Source: Gonatopus flavifemur (taxonomy: Eukaryota > Arthropoda > Insecta > Hymenoptera > Dryinidae). Taken from it: a stretch of 64,000 bases of DNA. Position numbers and translations under genes: made by a program. Under the pieces are notes generated by a model that was not told the DNA's origin, ran no database searches, and worked only from the letters and a program-made list of their open reading frames with translations. Location of the stretch: the NCBI GenBank assembly GCA_018340375.1, contig JAFFJZ010000001.1, positions 49,902,001 to 49,966,000 on the forward strand. The letters run 5' to 3'. This document shows, one piece after another, positions 13,401 through 25,267 of the stretch (position 1 is its first letter; each line of letters begins with the position of its first letter).

Positions 13401-15787
13401 ATTTTTCTTTCCATCATTTAAGATTTACCCAACATCAATGGAAAATTATGAAAACCGGTTCTCACAAATGTTGTCTTTATCTTTCTTCCTCACTGTTTCA
13501 ACCGATTCGAATGGAATATGATAAATGTTGTTTCACAATTGGATAAATTGTATTTTTTAAACTATTTATATTCAAAATGAGAAAGAAATGGTTGTGAAAT
13601 ATTTGAAACTCACTTTATATAATTTTCTTTGCGAATATATATTACAAAACTGTAAATTAAGTAACAAGTAGTTTGATATGATCCAAACGTCCACTGACTG
13701 ACTGTTTCGCGGAACTATCTTCTTATATTGGAACCCCCACTGCTCGGATCGGAATACAATGTGAATAAGACATACTTATTCAATCTCAGATCTCAAGTTA
13801 CTCCTTCTCTGTGTAACTCACTGATAACAAATTTCAACATACTATTATGACAGATTTTGTTTTTTAACAAAATCAATTCAATTGTACAAATATTTTATAT
13901 TGTTGAATGCGATTTGCGAAAAATAGCAGCATCACGTCACTAACATTATCAGCATTGATTTTACCAACGTACCAACGTCAAACGTGGTTTAAAGTATAAT
14001 GACATTTCATTATCAATTTAGAAGTTTGTCAATTTCATTTGATTTTCAATATCCAAAACTCACTTTGCGCAAGTTGAATGATCCTGGTTTGGTTAGATAA
14101 AGCGATACTGAAATTATGTAACCGATATCTGATGTGGTATCATCATTCTCATCGATGTGGAAATGTTTTATCAAAATTGGTCTTGATGTGTTACCTTAAT
14201 TTTGATGGATTAAATCTAAATTGAGTCATAATTTTATATAAATTAGTGATAATTGAAAAAATATCTTCTTTTATGAAAAATTGAAAGTTGATTTTATTTG
14301 TGTATTTACATTAAATAAATTGTCGATGAATATTCAAAGTGTATTGATTCTTTTGAAAAAAAAGACAGCGTTAGGACGATGTACGTACAGAAGCTGTATT
14401 ATTTCAGCTGATACATTCTCCAGTACACAAAAACCACTGCATATTCATTGCATTCATTCCTACATTCATGGGTAATTTCCATATATTCTTACGCTCCCTT
14501 CGTTCTTGTTCCTCAAAACTAACCTCATTTAAGATTTCATGTTCAGTCGTTTCCGAAAATGAGCGTAACAAACTATTTTCTTTGAGAAGAAATTTCAATC
14601 TTCCAAATTCCAATGAGATAATAAATGCTGAAACGGAGATCATTATGGAAATAAATAGTTACTACACGCACACGTTCTCCTGAAATTGCTTTCATGGACC
14701 GCTGTGTGTGGAAATTGATCACCCCAGACGTGTAATCGAAGTCACTCAAATGCATATTTTTCTTTGAAATATGTTTGTGAATTATCAATCGTGCTTTTTA
14801 TCATATTGAAATGAACAGGAGTATTGAAACTTGTTTTCTATCGAAAGAGTGTATACGATGAATAATATATATATAACTTTTCCAATTCGTCTTCAATCAT
14901 AATCCCACGGACCACTCATTTCATAATTTTCTTGATCTTCAGGAAAGGGAGAGAAAGAGAGGGTATTTTTTAGGAGAGAATCGCCATGATTGATCGAGCA
15001 CATTCTCGAAACGAATATGCGAAGGAAAAAAATTCCTTAATTTAATCTGTTGAAAAAAATTAGAGCGATAAATAACTTTTCCTTTTCAAATGGAAAAAAT
15101 GTTTGCCTGGATATGAAACGATTCAACTTAAACCTAAAAAAAACACTCGTGAAAAATCTCATCGCTCGTGGTGGATTAAAGGATCGATTTCATCTGTACA
15201 CGTAATCTTTGTAACAGTATCAGAAAATATTGTAACCATATTTTCAATGTTGAAAATGCGAAAGTTGTATTATTAGTATCAGGAATTTTAAGAAGCGAGT
15301 CGTATTCGAGTAGGAGGATGATAAATTCCCCAACGCGGTCTTTTATTGTACAATTGGATTTTCAATTTCGTTTTAATCCATGTAATATACTCGCTTGATT
15401 AAATTTCATGTGTTGTATCGGGCACGGAATACCACAAAAAAATGAAAAATGACCGATGTGGATGAATAGATGAACATATGTTTATATTCGTGGGTGTAGA
15501 AAGAAAATAATAAATTTTCATCCAGACGGTGGACGATATCGAAAAAATTTCTTGCCCGGTTCCATCAATATTTTCAGTGCTGTTTGCTTGAATGCAGCTT
15601 GAGAGTACGGTTAAACGACCCTTCCTTTGAAACGAAAAAAAGTATCTAGTTGTAGCAACTGGCATTTAGTTGTCGTAAATAAACGTTCAATTTTGAGTTC
15701 GTTTAATGGCATTGAAACAATTTAGCTGTGACCAATGAAACTGTCTAACATCCGGAGAAGTCAAATTTTCCTAATTGTATATAATTT
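10490..15787. other. 5' flank of PHGDH and intergenic DNA, no gene seen
   Basis: The PHGDH promoter must lie in the first part of this stretch, since the first coding ATG is at 10489 on the minus strand. No TATA box or other element could be assigned with confidence. The only structured part is a motif-rich foldback at about 12160-12440. Around 12480-12640 there is an AT-rich block with repeated CGATAT that starts AGTGATGGGCAA, possibly a hAT-type end. Confidence 0.5.
12160..12440. repeat. imperfect foldback rich in TTCGAA-type motifs
   Basis: Short variants of TATTCGAA and ACGTTCGTAAAATATACG occur many times in both orientations. The two halves are roughly inverted: AATGAGACTGTT on the left is matched by AATGAGACCGTT in inverse on the right. 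Ends are not sharply defined. Confidence 0.45.
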
Positions 15788-15804
15788 TTATAGAATAAAA
15801 ATAT

Positions 15805-16182
15805 ATGAAATATAGAAATATAGAAATAGACGGTCAAGAAGGAGAAGCACAAATTGAAAGAGGGGTGACACAAGGATGCTCACTATCACCATTGATTTTC
15901 AATTTGTATATAGAAGAAGCGATGAACGAAGTGAAGGAGCAAGTGCAATTGGAATTAAAGATTCAGGGAGAAAATATAAGTATGTTGAGATTTGCGGATG
16001 ACATAGCTATATTAGCTACGAGTGGTGCTGAGTTAGAAAATATTCTCAACACTATGAAGACAATATTACTGGAAAACTATTGTATGAATATAAATGAGGA
16101 CAAAACAAAATTCATGATTTGTCATGATCAAGAACGAAATCAAAATATATGCATAGATAATTCAGCGAGTGAAAGAGTTTAA
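15805..16182 (+). pseudogene. LINE reverse transcriptase fragment
   Basis: The longest open part of the LINE, 125 residues, covers the central palm region of the reverse transcriptase with FADD at about residue 66. The N-terminal endonuclease and fingers are absent. The frame is lost near 16155, where the next LINE segment continues in a different frame. It is non-functional. Confidence 0.85.
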
Positions 16183-16309
16183 ATATCTAGGAAGCATAAT
16201 TACAGAAAACGGTGAAAGCGAAAGAGATATAAGAGCAAGAATAGCACAAGGAAAACAGGCTTTCCACCAAAAGAAACAGTTTCTATGTTCGAAGAATATT
16301 AGCTTAGCA

Positions 16310-16496
16310 CTCTCTAAATCTGAATCAGTGGAATTCGACTGATTCCGCAGTTATAAGTATACCACTAATTTCAATCAGTTGAATTCCACTGCATAATCAG
16401 TGAATACTCACTGATTCGCAGTGTATATGCACTGGTTCGCAGTGGTATACTTATCACTGCGATCCAGTGAAATTCCATTGATTCAGATTTAGAGAG
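16310..16496. mobile_element. CTCTCTAAAT-type MITE inside the LINE, CA duplication
   Basis: It begins CTCTCTAAATCTGAATCAG and ends with the inverted form CTGATTCAGATTTAGAGAG after one mismatch. The interior carries several ATCAGTG/CACTGAT copies in both orientations. CA stands on both sides. Removing the element with one CA leaves the LINE reading frame continuous across the site, which independently fixes the duplication at 2 bp. Confidence 0.85.
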
Positions 16497-17011
16497 CAGT
16501 AAGGAAGAAATTCTTGAAGATTTACGTTTGGAGCACAGCATTATATGGTTGCGAAACTTTGAACAATTGGAAAAACGAACCAACGAAGACTCGAAGCTTC
16601 TGAAATGTGGTGTTATAAAAGGATGCTTAGAATGAAGTGAATACAGAAAGTAAAAAATGAAGAAGTACTTGAGAAGGTTAATAAAAAAAGAAGTCTTTTG
16701 AAACATGTCGTGAAAAGAAGAAGTAATCTGATAGGACACACTAAGGCATGATAGTTTATTGAAAACAACATTGGAAGGAAAAATGTATGGTAAAACTCGC
16801 AAAGGTAGACCTAGATTAAGCCATATGAAGCAAATTATACAAGATAAGGGTTGTCGTAGATATGTAGAAATTAAGCGTTTGGCGGATAATAGGGCAGGGT
16901 TGGAGGATTTCATCAAATCAGTCATAAGACTGATTACTTCATGACGATGATGAAAAATATATGAATTGTATATAATTTGAATAATTTCTCCACTCAGGAT
17001 TTAATTGAATC

Positions 17012-17124
17012 TAGTGATGCCGATTCTTGTTCTACACAAGAAGTATTTACTTTTCACATAGATTTGTATAAAATATCGATATAAATTTGATATATTTTGT
17101 ATAAAAAAAGAATTGGCATCACTA
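17012..17124. mobile_element. hAT-like MITE, copy 1
   Basis: The ends are TAGTGATGCCGATTCTTG and, inverted, TAGTGATGCCAATTCTTT. The interior is AT-rich with TATCGATA. The TAGTGATGCCA terminus resembles hAT ends. The 8-bp flanks (ATTGAATC/ATTAAATT) are similar but not identical. A second copy lies at 30349-30490. Confidence 0.6.
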
Positions 17125-18459
17125 ATTAAATTCTTTCCTTCAATGAACAGGCAGGAAATATTGAAGAATCGTGGATCTTTGTGGATTCTCCTGAACTGTC
17201 CGAGAAAGAATTTAGAAATTCATAAAATTTCGAGGTTGCAAATTTTTTGAGGTTTAGGAGAAATGATTTTCATATTCCCACCATACAGCACAGAAGTTCG
17301 AAACGATTTATTTAAACTTCTTTGAACCCCAGTTGAATTCTATATGAATTTTTTTTTGCATTGATGAGATTTGATTCCAAATTATCTGGTAGTAGGAAAA
17401 ATATAAGTCAAATAATTGTGAAATTAGCACTGCAATCCCATAATATAACATCTCGATGGTCGATTGCAAGGTTGAGGAATGATTTTGTGTAGAGAACGGT
17501 TTGCGTGATAATTGAAATCCAAGGACAAATGGAAATTTGAATTTTCCTCACGTTTTTGGTGTATCAGCTCACTCTGGCGACGATTTAAAAGCATATATAA
17601 AAACAATTGTATCAAAAAAAAGTGTACATTGAATTTTGTATAATTATATAGAAACTATATATAAATTATACAAAATTTTCCCACACAGGTAAAGTACGTG
17701 AAAATTCACGAGAGTTGAATTCATGTATCAAAAGTTTAAAAGAATTGTTGATCTAGAAACTTACTCATACGTTATTTCAAAATTTCCATGATGGAATAAA
17801 AATGCATCATCGCTCACTTCATTAGATTTAATAATCGAATGATAAACAAAGTGTGAAACATATTTTCATCAGCAAATCCACGGGGTCATCGATAGTTAAG
17901 TAATGCGACTGTTGCTGGGGGTCTCTACTGCAAGCGATGATAATAAAGAATTCAAATCCGATCGTGGTACGTTCATAATGAGAAATTCTCTTTTCAACTT
18001 CTTTTCGTTCTTTTCTCTATCTCACAGTTTTCTTTTTTTCTTAAGTTCTTCTTGCTTTGTTCTTATCGAATCGTATACGATAAAACGTTGGGACACCACG
18101 ACCAGTTTCAATCAATCAATTGCATAATTCCGTTTCATTATTTTCTCGCGTGTTGTTTTTCGATTGGTATATCGATAGTAGGTTTCAGCCAACAAATGGA
18201 ATTATTCATCATAACTTATTTTGATCTTTGTCATGCATATTTATTCATTATGAATTTGAATTCTCAATACTTCTACGTTATTTTACATGACAATAAAACG
18301 ATATCTATCGAGATCTAATCAGTCACGTGAGAAAATGATTTCCTCATATTTGGATATAGCTGGAAATTAATGATTCTCATGAGAGTTACGTTTTGGATGA
18401 CACAGCGAGAAGAAAAAGAGGGTTTCAAGAATTATTTCATTTCCACTAAATCAGTTGGA

Positions 18460-18566
18460 TAAGTGAAAATATTACTGTTATTATTTTGGACAGTATAGTA
18501 AAAACGTGATTCATTATATCAACGTTTTACTATGTTTTCTAATAATAACAGTGGTATTTTCACTTA
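18460..18566. repeat. 107-bp hairpin element
   Basis: The left arm starts TAAGTGAAAATATTACTGTT and the right arm ends in the inverse with two or three differences. The arms are about 47 bp around a loop of about 12 bp. Such a near-perfect hairpin is best explained as a small MITE. No homologous copy was noticed in the window. Confidence 0.7.
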
Positions 18567-20448
18567 TTTTGAATTGTAAAGAGATATGGGAAGCTTTTTC
18601 TCATTTCAGTGATGGATTGCATCCCCTGTTCGCGAAGGAATGGCGTTTTCATCAAGGATAGGGGATTGTTTTTCTATTTTGAAGAACTATGTTGCTCTTT
18701 AGGTATTGAATTTTTTAGAAAGTGAGCAAAAATTCCACCAAATCATAGGGAACAATACCCCTCATGAAGGATTTTTGCTACCACCATTTTTGTGAGAAAA
18801 CGTTCTTCTTTTCCGTGTGTGGAAACCAGAAATGTGGCTACATCAATGAAAGTATCATTTCAAAGTACTTGCAATTATTTTGGCTGCGATCGTGGAAAAA
18901 GTGAAGTGAAAAACAGAATAATTATTACAACGATTTCATTTGTCTTCTCCAAACTTTTGCAGAATCGAATAAACATTTATTTGTCTGTGTTACGCTCTGA
19001 AAAATTCTATACTTCTAATATTTAGAAAAAAAATCCTCGGTATCAAAACTAAAACGTTCATTTCGGTTTGCCAAACAGAATTGATGCAAAACGTGTTGCA
19101 ACCACACGGGAAGAAAATAATCCTCCAATATTTATATTTCTGAAGATTCAATCGTTTATAGAAACGAAACAAAAATTTAAACTGAAAAAATGTAAATAAT
19201 TATCGATGATAATTTTTTCGAGGGAACTCTTTGAAACTGAAAACATCGTTCAAAGCGTATAACGCAAGATCTTTAGGTCTGAAAATGTAATTTTCATACT
19301 AAAAATATCACTGCTAAATTATTTTATCATCCAAATATTAACCACGAATGCCGTGCTGTCTCATCAGCTGTAGCTGTAATTATTTCAGCCATAACGGTAA
19401 AAAGAGTGAGGAATTCATTTTGTTTTGTGTAAGTGTCGTGCAAGAAAACAAAACGGTTACGATACGTCTGCACCAGGTCCATTTAGCGACCCCAAAGAAA
19501 TATTTTAGTTTGGTTATTATCTCGATTTGCCAAAAAAAGTGAAGTTTCATTACGGGACCAATGACTTCAGTTTCAAAGTTGACGGCAACAAAAATTAATC
19601 GACTATTTTTTTTTGCGCATGAAAATAAAAGCTAAATAAACTGCATAAATTTCTTATGAAAATTGTTCGACGATTCATGTAGAATTCAAATGTTAAAAAT
19701 TATGTAAGAGTGCATCCCCTTGGTAGAGAATGAAATTGGAGCATATACGTTTTTCTTTGACTGTACCTCTTGAGATAAGTAACATAATATCTTCATGGTT
19801 CTCTCTCGCTCCATTACCTGACAAGATACATCTTTTGCGAATAGAATTCTTTTCAAAGAATATTTCGCTAGAAAAATCTTGAAAAATACCATAATTTATG
19901 GATTTTTAGCGCTGGTCTGACCCGAGTCGGAATATTCACTTGCATGAATCTCTAAAAGTACCATCATGTCTTGGACTTTTTGAAATAAGTATGGTACCTT
20001 CCATATATATACATATTATACCTCCAGCAGAGGGCAATTATCTTATCTCTACGGAAAATAACTCTAAACGGGCTTGTTCATATTTTTCATTCGTGGCAAT
20101 AATCCATAAATACGCTGAAGTCGAATGTGTGTTTCATCTCGAATCATTGTATATGTAGTCACATGCTTATGCAGCACGAATTGTACTTCGTTCCCGAGAA
20201 AAATGAGATTGAGCGATCTTTCATTGTTATTATTACATTGATATGGGATCATCGATAACAGATGTTTTCTAATCTTCAAAATTTTATTGTTGATCAATTT
20301 ATGGATAACGATTTAATTGTTATAAATCAGGAATGATAAATCTTGTGGAACGATTTGCACGAAACATCCGATGAAATGTTTTTCAAGATTCATCTGTACA
20401 GTCTTTAAGTTTCAACTACATTACTGCGGTGGAATAAAGTCTAAAATT
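18567..20448. other. intergenic, no gene seen
   Basis: AT-rich sequence with no supported gene. Around 18620-18790 there are lines with GGGATTGTT and CACCATTTTTGTGAGAAAA that loosely recall the 29388/56970 MITE family, but no ends could be set. Confidence 0.5.
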
Positions 20449-20521
20449 GAATTGGACATTTCTCGTTCAATGCTATTGAATATTCAATCCCGTAAATATT
20501 CCTTTTATTTCCCATAAATTG

Positions 20522-20781
20522 CACTGAAAAAAGAATTTCATCGAAAATCAATTATATTTTGTTGTTAGGGTAACTGAATATCATAGTCAAGTCAACGAAT
20601 ATACGGCCAGATTGACAGTATAATCGTTGACTTGACACCATGATGGTTGATTCAACTGCATGTAGTTGAGTCAACAGTGCATGTAGTTGAGGCAACATTC
20701 AGATTCTGTTGGATATATCCAACCGTATTCTACTGTCGAATCAACTATATCACCGTTGTCTGTACCCACCTTTTTTCAGTG
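20522..20781. mobile_element. CAC-type MITE with TG target duplication and visible empty site
   Basis: It starts CACTGAAAAAAG and ends CTTTTTTCAGTG (with one difference), flanked by TG on both sides. Inside are repeated GTTGACTTGAC, GTTGAGTCAAC and GTTGAGGCAAC motifs. Tandem copy 2 shows the unoccupied site: AATTCGGATAGTGGAATAAT there aligns without gaps to copy 1 once the element and one TG are removed. Confidence 0.9.
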
Positions 20782-21155
20782 TGGGATGATCGAATAATCC
20801 AATTGAAACCTATCGACCAATAAAATAAACAAACTCAAATCGAATTGGATATTCTGGATAGAAACCCAGTAGCTCTTGAATTTTGTACAATTTTCCCATC
20901 GGTTTTGATAGACCGAAATCACCGAAAATTCTGATAAAAACTGATGATTTAATCCGCTGAAAGGAATTCTGAATTCGAATTGGATATTTCTCATTCAATC
21001 CTATTCAATTTTCAGATCCGTAAATGGTCCTATTATTCCCCATGAATTCGGATAGTGGAATAATCCGATTAAAACCTACAGACCGATCAAATCTGTACGA
21101 ACTCTAATCGAATTGAACATTCTTTATAAAAACCAATTAAATTTCCCATTACGTA

Positions 21156-22236
21156 CACGGTAAAAAGAAAAACTTGATTCCAGTTGAAATATAAGCTGAA
21201 TTTAAGATGCAGCCGAAAGAAGACTCATCAGACTTAAAATCAGCAACTGGAAAACCTTCTCAAACTCAAACAAGAATACAGCTTACATTGATCCCTATTG
21301 AACTGAAATTAAAACTGATTTTGAACTGAAATTTGAAGCGAATTGTTCCTGATAAATGGGTTCGTCCATTGTTTTTTGTTTTGTTCTTCTCAACATAACG
21401 TTACCTATCGACGATCAGGAAGTTGTTTGTGTTTATTCGGAGAATGCAAAATGAAAGTTCCCTGTTGTGTGAATTTATTCACTTCACTTGTTGACTATTC
21501 AATTATATCATGATCGTAGTTTTTGAAGATTGAACATCTTTAACCCTCATCGGGAGATTCGAACCCACATTGTTGATGGAATAACCTGTCCTAGTCCTTT
21601 GCGTTTAACCACTTCGCCACGGTGCCGTTTCGATCGACGCATGTGATAAATAATTTAATAATAGTATAATTTGATGGTATGTGTAGTGTGGAGTCGAACA
21701 TAAATTTGGAAAACATTTCACGGGAACTGAGAATTAGTGAAAATGTGAATACTCCCGAAAGTTTGAATTAATTCCAATTTGTGTTGTAATGTTGAAGTGA
21801 AAGTGTCGACATAAAAAATCCATTGACAGTGCGGAAAATCCAATAACAAGCTTTTACGAAAGTGATATTACAAACTGCTACCGAATTTGTTAGACACCTT
21901 GAATAATAAATAAAAACCTGAAATAATTTGACTGAATTGAATCTGTCATTAATTATATGTAAATATATATGTGTACGTATAAACAATTGTAACACTGAAA
22001 ATGAAAGAATTCTAATCTTATTTTCAGATATTTTTTACTGAATTATCCATCAAACTCTACATGGCTGCCTATAAGATATGCATTGCTGATAATCAGCATA
22101 TTATCCGGTTTAATTGAATTTAATACGGCCATAACTGTTTTTCATCCCATATTACGGCTGAAATCGTAACATTGCTGATTTTGAGCCTCATCTGAAAATC
22201 AGTCGATCATTGAATTAAGATTTACTTTTTACTGTG
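21156..22236. mobile_element. 1.08-kb CAC-type element carrying a tRNA-like block
   Basis: The ends are CACGGTAAAAAGAAAA and, inverted, CACAGTAAAAAGTAAA, with TA on both sides. Subterminal parts repeat CAGCAA, TGATTTT and GCTGA-like words in both orientations. The middle holds a tRNA-like sequence on the minus strand (21555-21619). No reading frame resembling a transposase is present. It interrupts a tandem-repeat copy. Confidence 0.75.
21545..21630 (-). other. tRNA-like block (decayed tRNA or SINE head)
   Basis: On the minus strand an A-box-like TGGCGAAGTGGTTAA (21605-21619) is followed about 40 bp later by a B-box-like GGTTCGAATCT (21555-21565). These are the internal RNA polymerase III promoter elements of tRNAs. 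The acceptor stem does not pair, so it is not called a functional tRNA gene. Confidence 0.5.
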
Positions 22237-22560
22237 TAACATTTACGATCGGTTCCAATAGCTTTAGGTCATGGAAATTTCCGATAAAAACCATTTGCCT
22301 CATGAAATGGAGAAATTTTCAAACTCTCAATCAGATATCTCTCATACAAACCGATTGATCACTGAAAGTCATATTAATTCCAATAAAACAAATATTCTTC
22401 TATCGGTAAATCCCCGATTCAATCCTATATATACCACGTTCCAATTAATTCCTATTCATCTTGAATCGGTAGTTGAGCCTCTCCGATTGACCCTATTCAT
22501 TCCGATTAATTTTGAATCGGTTTCTATCGGTTTCTATTGGACCTTTCAACCAGGGCTATA

Positions 22561-25267
22561 TGCAAGTCTGTTTTAATGGTCTCGGAAAAACCAGCCTAAT
22601 TGCCAAAATTAAACAAACTTGGCTGAGATGATTCAGCTGGAAGATATATATTTATTGATTATGATTGCCAAAGATCAACTGTAACAATCTGGAACTAATT
22701 TAATCACTGTCCGACCTAGATGTTCGATCAAATCCAAAATGGTTTGAAAATTCAATTGAAATTTCATAGTTACACATAAATCTTTGTAGCAATGAATGAT
22801 TAAACCATTTATTTGTGAAAGACCACAGAAAAAATTAGAAATCACATCAAAATCAAGTATATGTACTTTATGTAATTTAAATTTCCAAAATGATGTATCA
22901 GAAGTTGAAGATTCCATACAAAATTACGCTCATATTTGTTCATGATAAATCTTCATTTTGAAAATTTGGCAAAAGTCCCACTAGTCTTGCGAGAAAGCTT
23001 GGAAGTTCGTTGCATGAAACTCTGAGAAATAAAAATTAATTAGTATGAGAAGAGAGTATTCGTTTGTATTCATTTTCATTCTTCTCGGCGAGTGACAACA
23101 CGGTCTTTGAATTTGTCTTTCGTGAAATGACTCTTCCTCTCCACTTCGATATTAAATTTTTTGTCACGGCATAATACCCTCTGAACAACGATCTACTTTT
23201 CGACGAAACACTCAAGTGCAGTTATAGAACGAAATTAAAACAATACAAAAATGATGGATATATTAAAATTTACGAGATTTATAAATTCAAATATGAATTT
23301 CACGAATAGTTTATTCAGTATTGTATTACCGCGAATACCAAACAACCCTGAATGTAGAACACTCGGAGCTGTGTCGTGAGTAAACACAAGCAAATCTTTC
23401 AGAATACGATCGGTTATTTATGTACTCAGGCCACGCTAAACGACCCTCGCCACGAGTGACGGAGGAAAATGTACGCGAACCAAGGGAGGTTTGAACACAT
23501 TGTCGCGTATATCGTTTTGAATGAACATTTTTGAATAGGCGTGTTCGCTGAAAAGGAAACATCTCACAATCAATACAACGCTAAAAAATTTTCACGCTAT
23601 TCCTATCGCATGAGAGTCATAAAAAAGAGACTTTAACGTAAACGTAATCAATCAGGAAATACGCGTATAAAGTAAGGATGACAAATTTTCAGCCTTTTAA
23701 TCAATACGAGGACACTTCTCTGCTGTACTCTTTGTAAACATATTTATGAAGTTATGAAAAAATTCTAATTTTATTCAGAGAATTCTAATTCGAATGAAAT
23801 AAATTGGAAATTAACGTGTACACGGAAAGTACATGTATTTTCATAGACTTCATGTTATTAATGATTTTTGAGATTTGGAACACAAAATTGACACGTCACT
23901 CCCTTCTTTTTTTCACCCCTGTGCTTTTTCCTTTGGGGAAAATACCTTATCTTCCGAATCTTTCTCTATTTTAATATATAATACGTGATATATGTCTAAA
24001 AATGTCTAACGTTGAGAACAAGAACGCCGTACATTCGGTCACTTCTATCTTTTCCCACGAGAGTCCTACGAAAGATTTCTACCGAAGATGAGAAAATCCC
24101 CTTGAGAAGTGGGTTGAGTTGAAAAACAAAAAAACGAAAAAGAAAACCGCACTCAAACTGTATTTGCGTCGAAGGATGCTTTCGTGTATTACGACATAAG
24201 ACAAATGAAAGGGAAAGTTTTATGGCAAAAAAAGGTGATTGCGACTAACTAAATTTAATATCGAGTAATGTCGATAATAATGCTCTTTCGGCATACCAAC
24301 GGCGATATACGGCCAGTGCGTTTATTCAGGTATAATAAACTTCTTTTTGTTCTTCTATGCGAGACAGAAAATACCGTAGGGCATCGTTAAACGTCATATT
24401 TCTCATATTGTTATTTTTTATTTGTTATGAATGTTATGAGGAGTAACGATGATCGTTTTTTCGATACAATTTATATGAAACTAATAAAAATTTTCTACTT
24501 CCCTCTAATAGTACACCCACCACGCCCACCGACGTCTCTATCAAATCTTTCACGTGGGTTTCACGTGGATATCGTCTGCCCCGGTGGAAATATTCTATTG
24601 AATCCTATTACGACCCATACAGCGCCATAGATCTCAGTGATGTCTCAATTACATTTCGATCTTTTACCTTCATTACATTTCAGTATACTTTCACAAAAAT
24701 ATATCTAAAATCTGTCAATTGAAATGTTACCTATTTGCAATGTCTCAGATATATTACGAGACAAACATTACAATAAAATATTTTATAAATATTCTTGGAA
24801 TATTGCAGGAATATTGCGTTGAAATGTAAGATTAGTGGACATTGCAATATTTCTGAAGAGATTTTGAAACCTCGGTGTGACATACAGCGATGTCATAGAA
24901 ATATTTCAATATTTCAGGTGTTAGATTTCTGCAATCTTAATGAAATCTTCGATGCTGTGTGGGGAATGGTGAAATTTCTGAGTGAATATCATTGAATTTC
25001 ATTGAAACCTATTCATTTTCCCATTCGTCAATGAGATTTCATGGATTATTTGTAACAGGGTGGGACTGCGGACACAAACCTTCAGGAATGTGCACGTCCA
25101 GGAACATGTAATGGACGTTCCCGAAGACTCATGTTTTCTTGAAAAAGGGTGTCCTCTATTATGAATTTTTGGAAACAGGTACAGTCGATAATTAACAAAT
25201 TGAACGAGATACTGGGCAAGGAAATCAAAAAGTTATGTTGCTCCATCATAACACTTGACCTCATCTT
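22561..25267. other. intergenic, no gene seen; motif-rich part near 24640-25065
   Basis: No gene is supported. From about 24640 to 25065 variants of AATATTTC, ATTGCAATATT and ATTTCATTGAAA recur in both orientations, in the manner of the other motif-filled elements here, but I could not find matching ends. Confidence 0.45.

Larger units (their letters stand above)
15788..16963 (+). mobile_element. 5'-truncated RTE/BovB-like LINE, broken reading frame
   Basis: A reverse-transcriptase fragment reads GVTQGCSLSPLIFNLYIEEA and then FADDIAIL, which carries the catalytic DD pair. After a frameshift near 16160 it continues with VKEFKYLGSIITENG and, further on, an MWCYKRMLRMK block and GKTRKGRPRLS, the usual C-terminal part of such LINE proteins. 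The copy is flanked by a perfect 15-bp direct repeat, AATTGTATATAATTT, at 15773-15787 and 16964-16978. That is the target duplication of a retrotransposition event. The 3' tail is a short ATGACGATGATGAAAAA, not poly-A, which fits RTE-type elements. Clade assignment is from motifs remembered, not a search. It is interrupted by a MITE at 16310-16496. Confidence 0.85.
20449..22560. repeat. tandem repeat, unit about 270 bp, interrupted by two MITEs
   Basis: Copy 1 starts near 20449 (AATTGGACATTTCTCGTTCA) and copy 2 near 20978 (AATTGGATATTTCTCATTCA). They align over the whole unit, and a decayed continuation runs from 22237 to about 22560. The unit is rich in CCGATT/AATCGG and CCTATTCA motifs. Copy 1 is split by the element at 20522-20781 and copy 2 by the element at 21156-22236. 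Confidence 0.75.

Noticed and set aside
16371..16925. 184-codon open frame on the minus strand
   Set aside because: It is the antisense shadow of the LINE fragment and of the MITE inside it.
21545..21630. Functional tRNA gene on the minus strand
   Set aside because: A and B boxes are recognisable but the acceptor stem does not pair, so only a tRNA-like relic is claimed.
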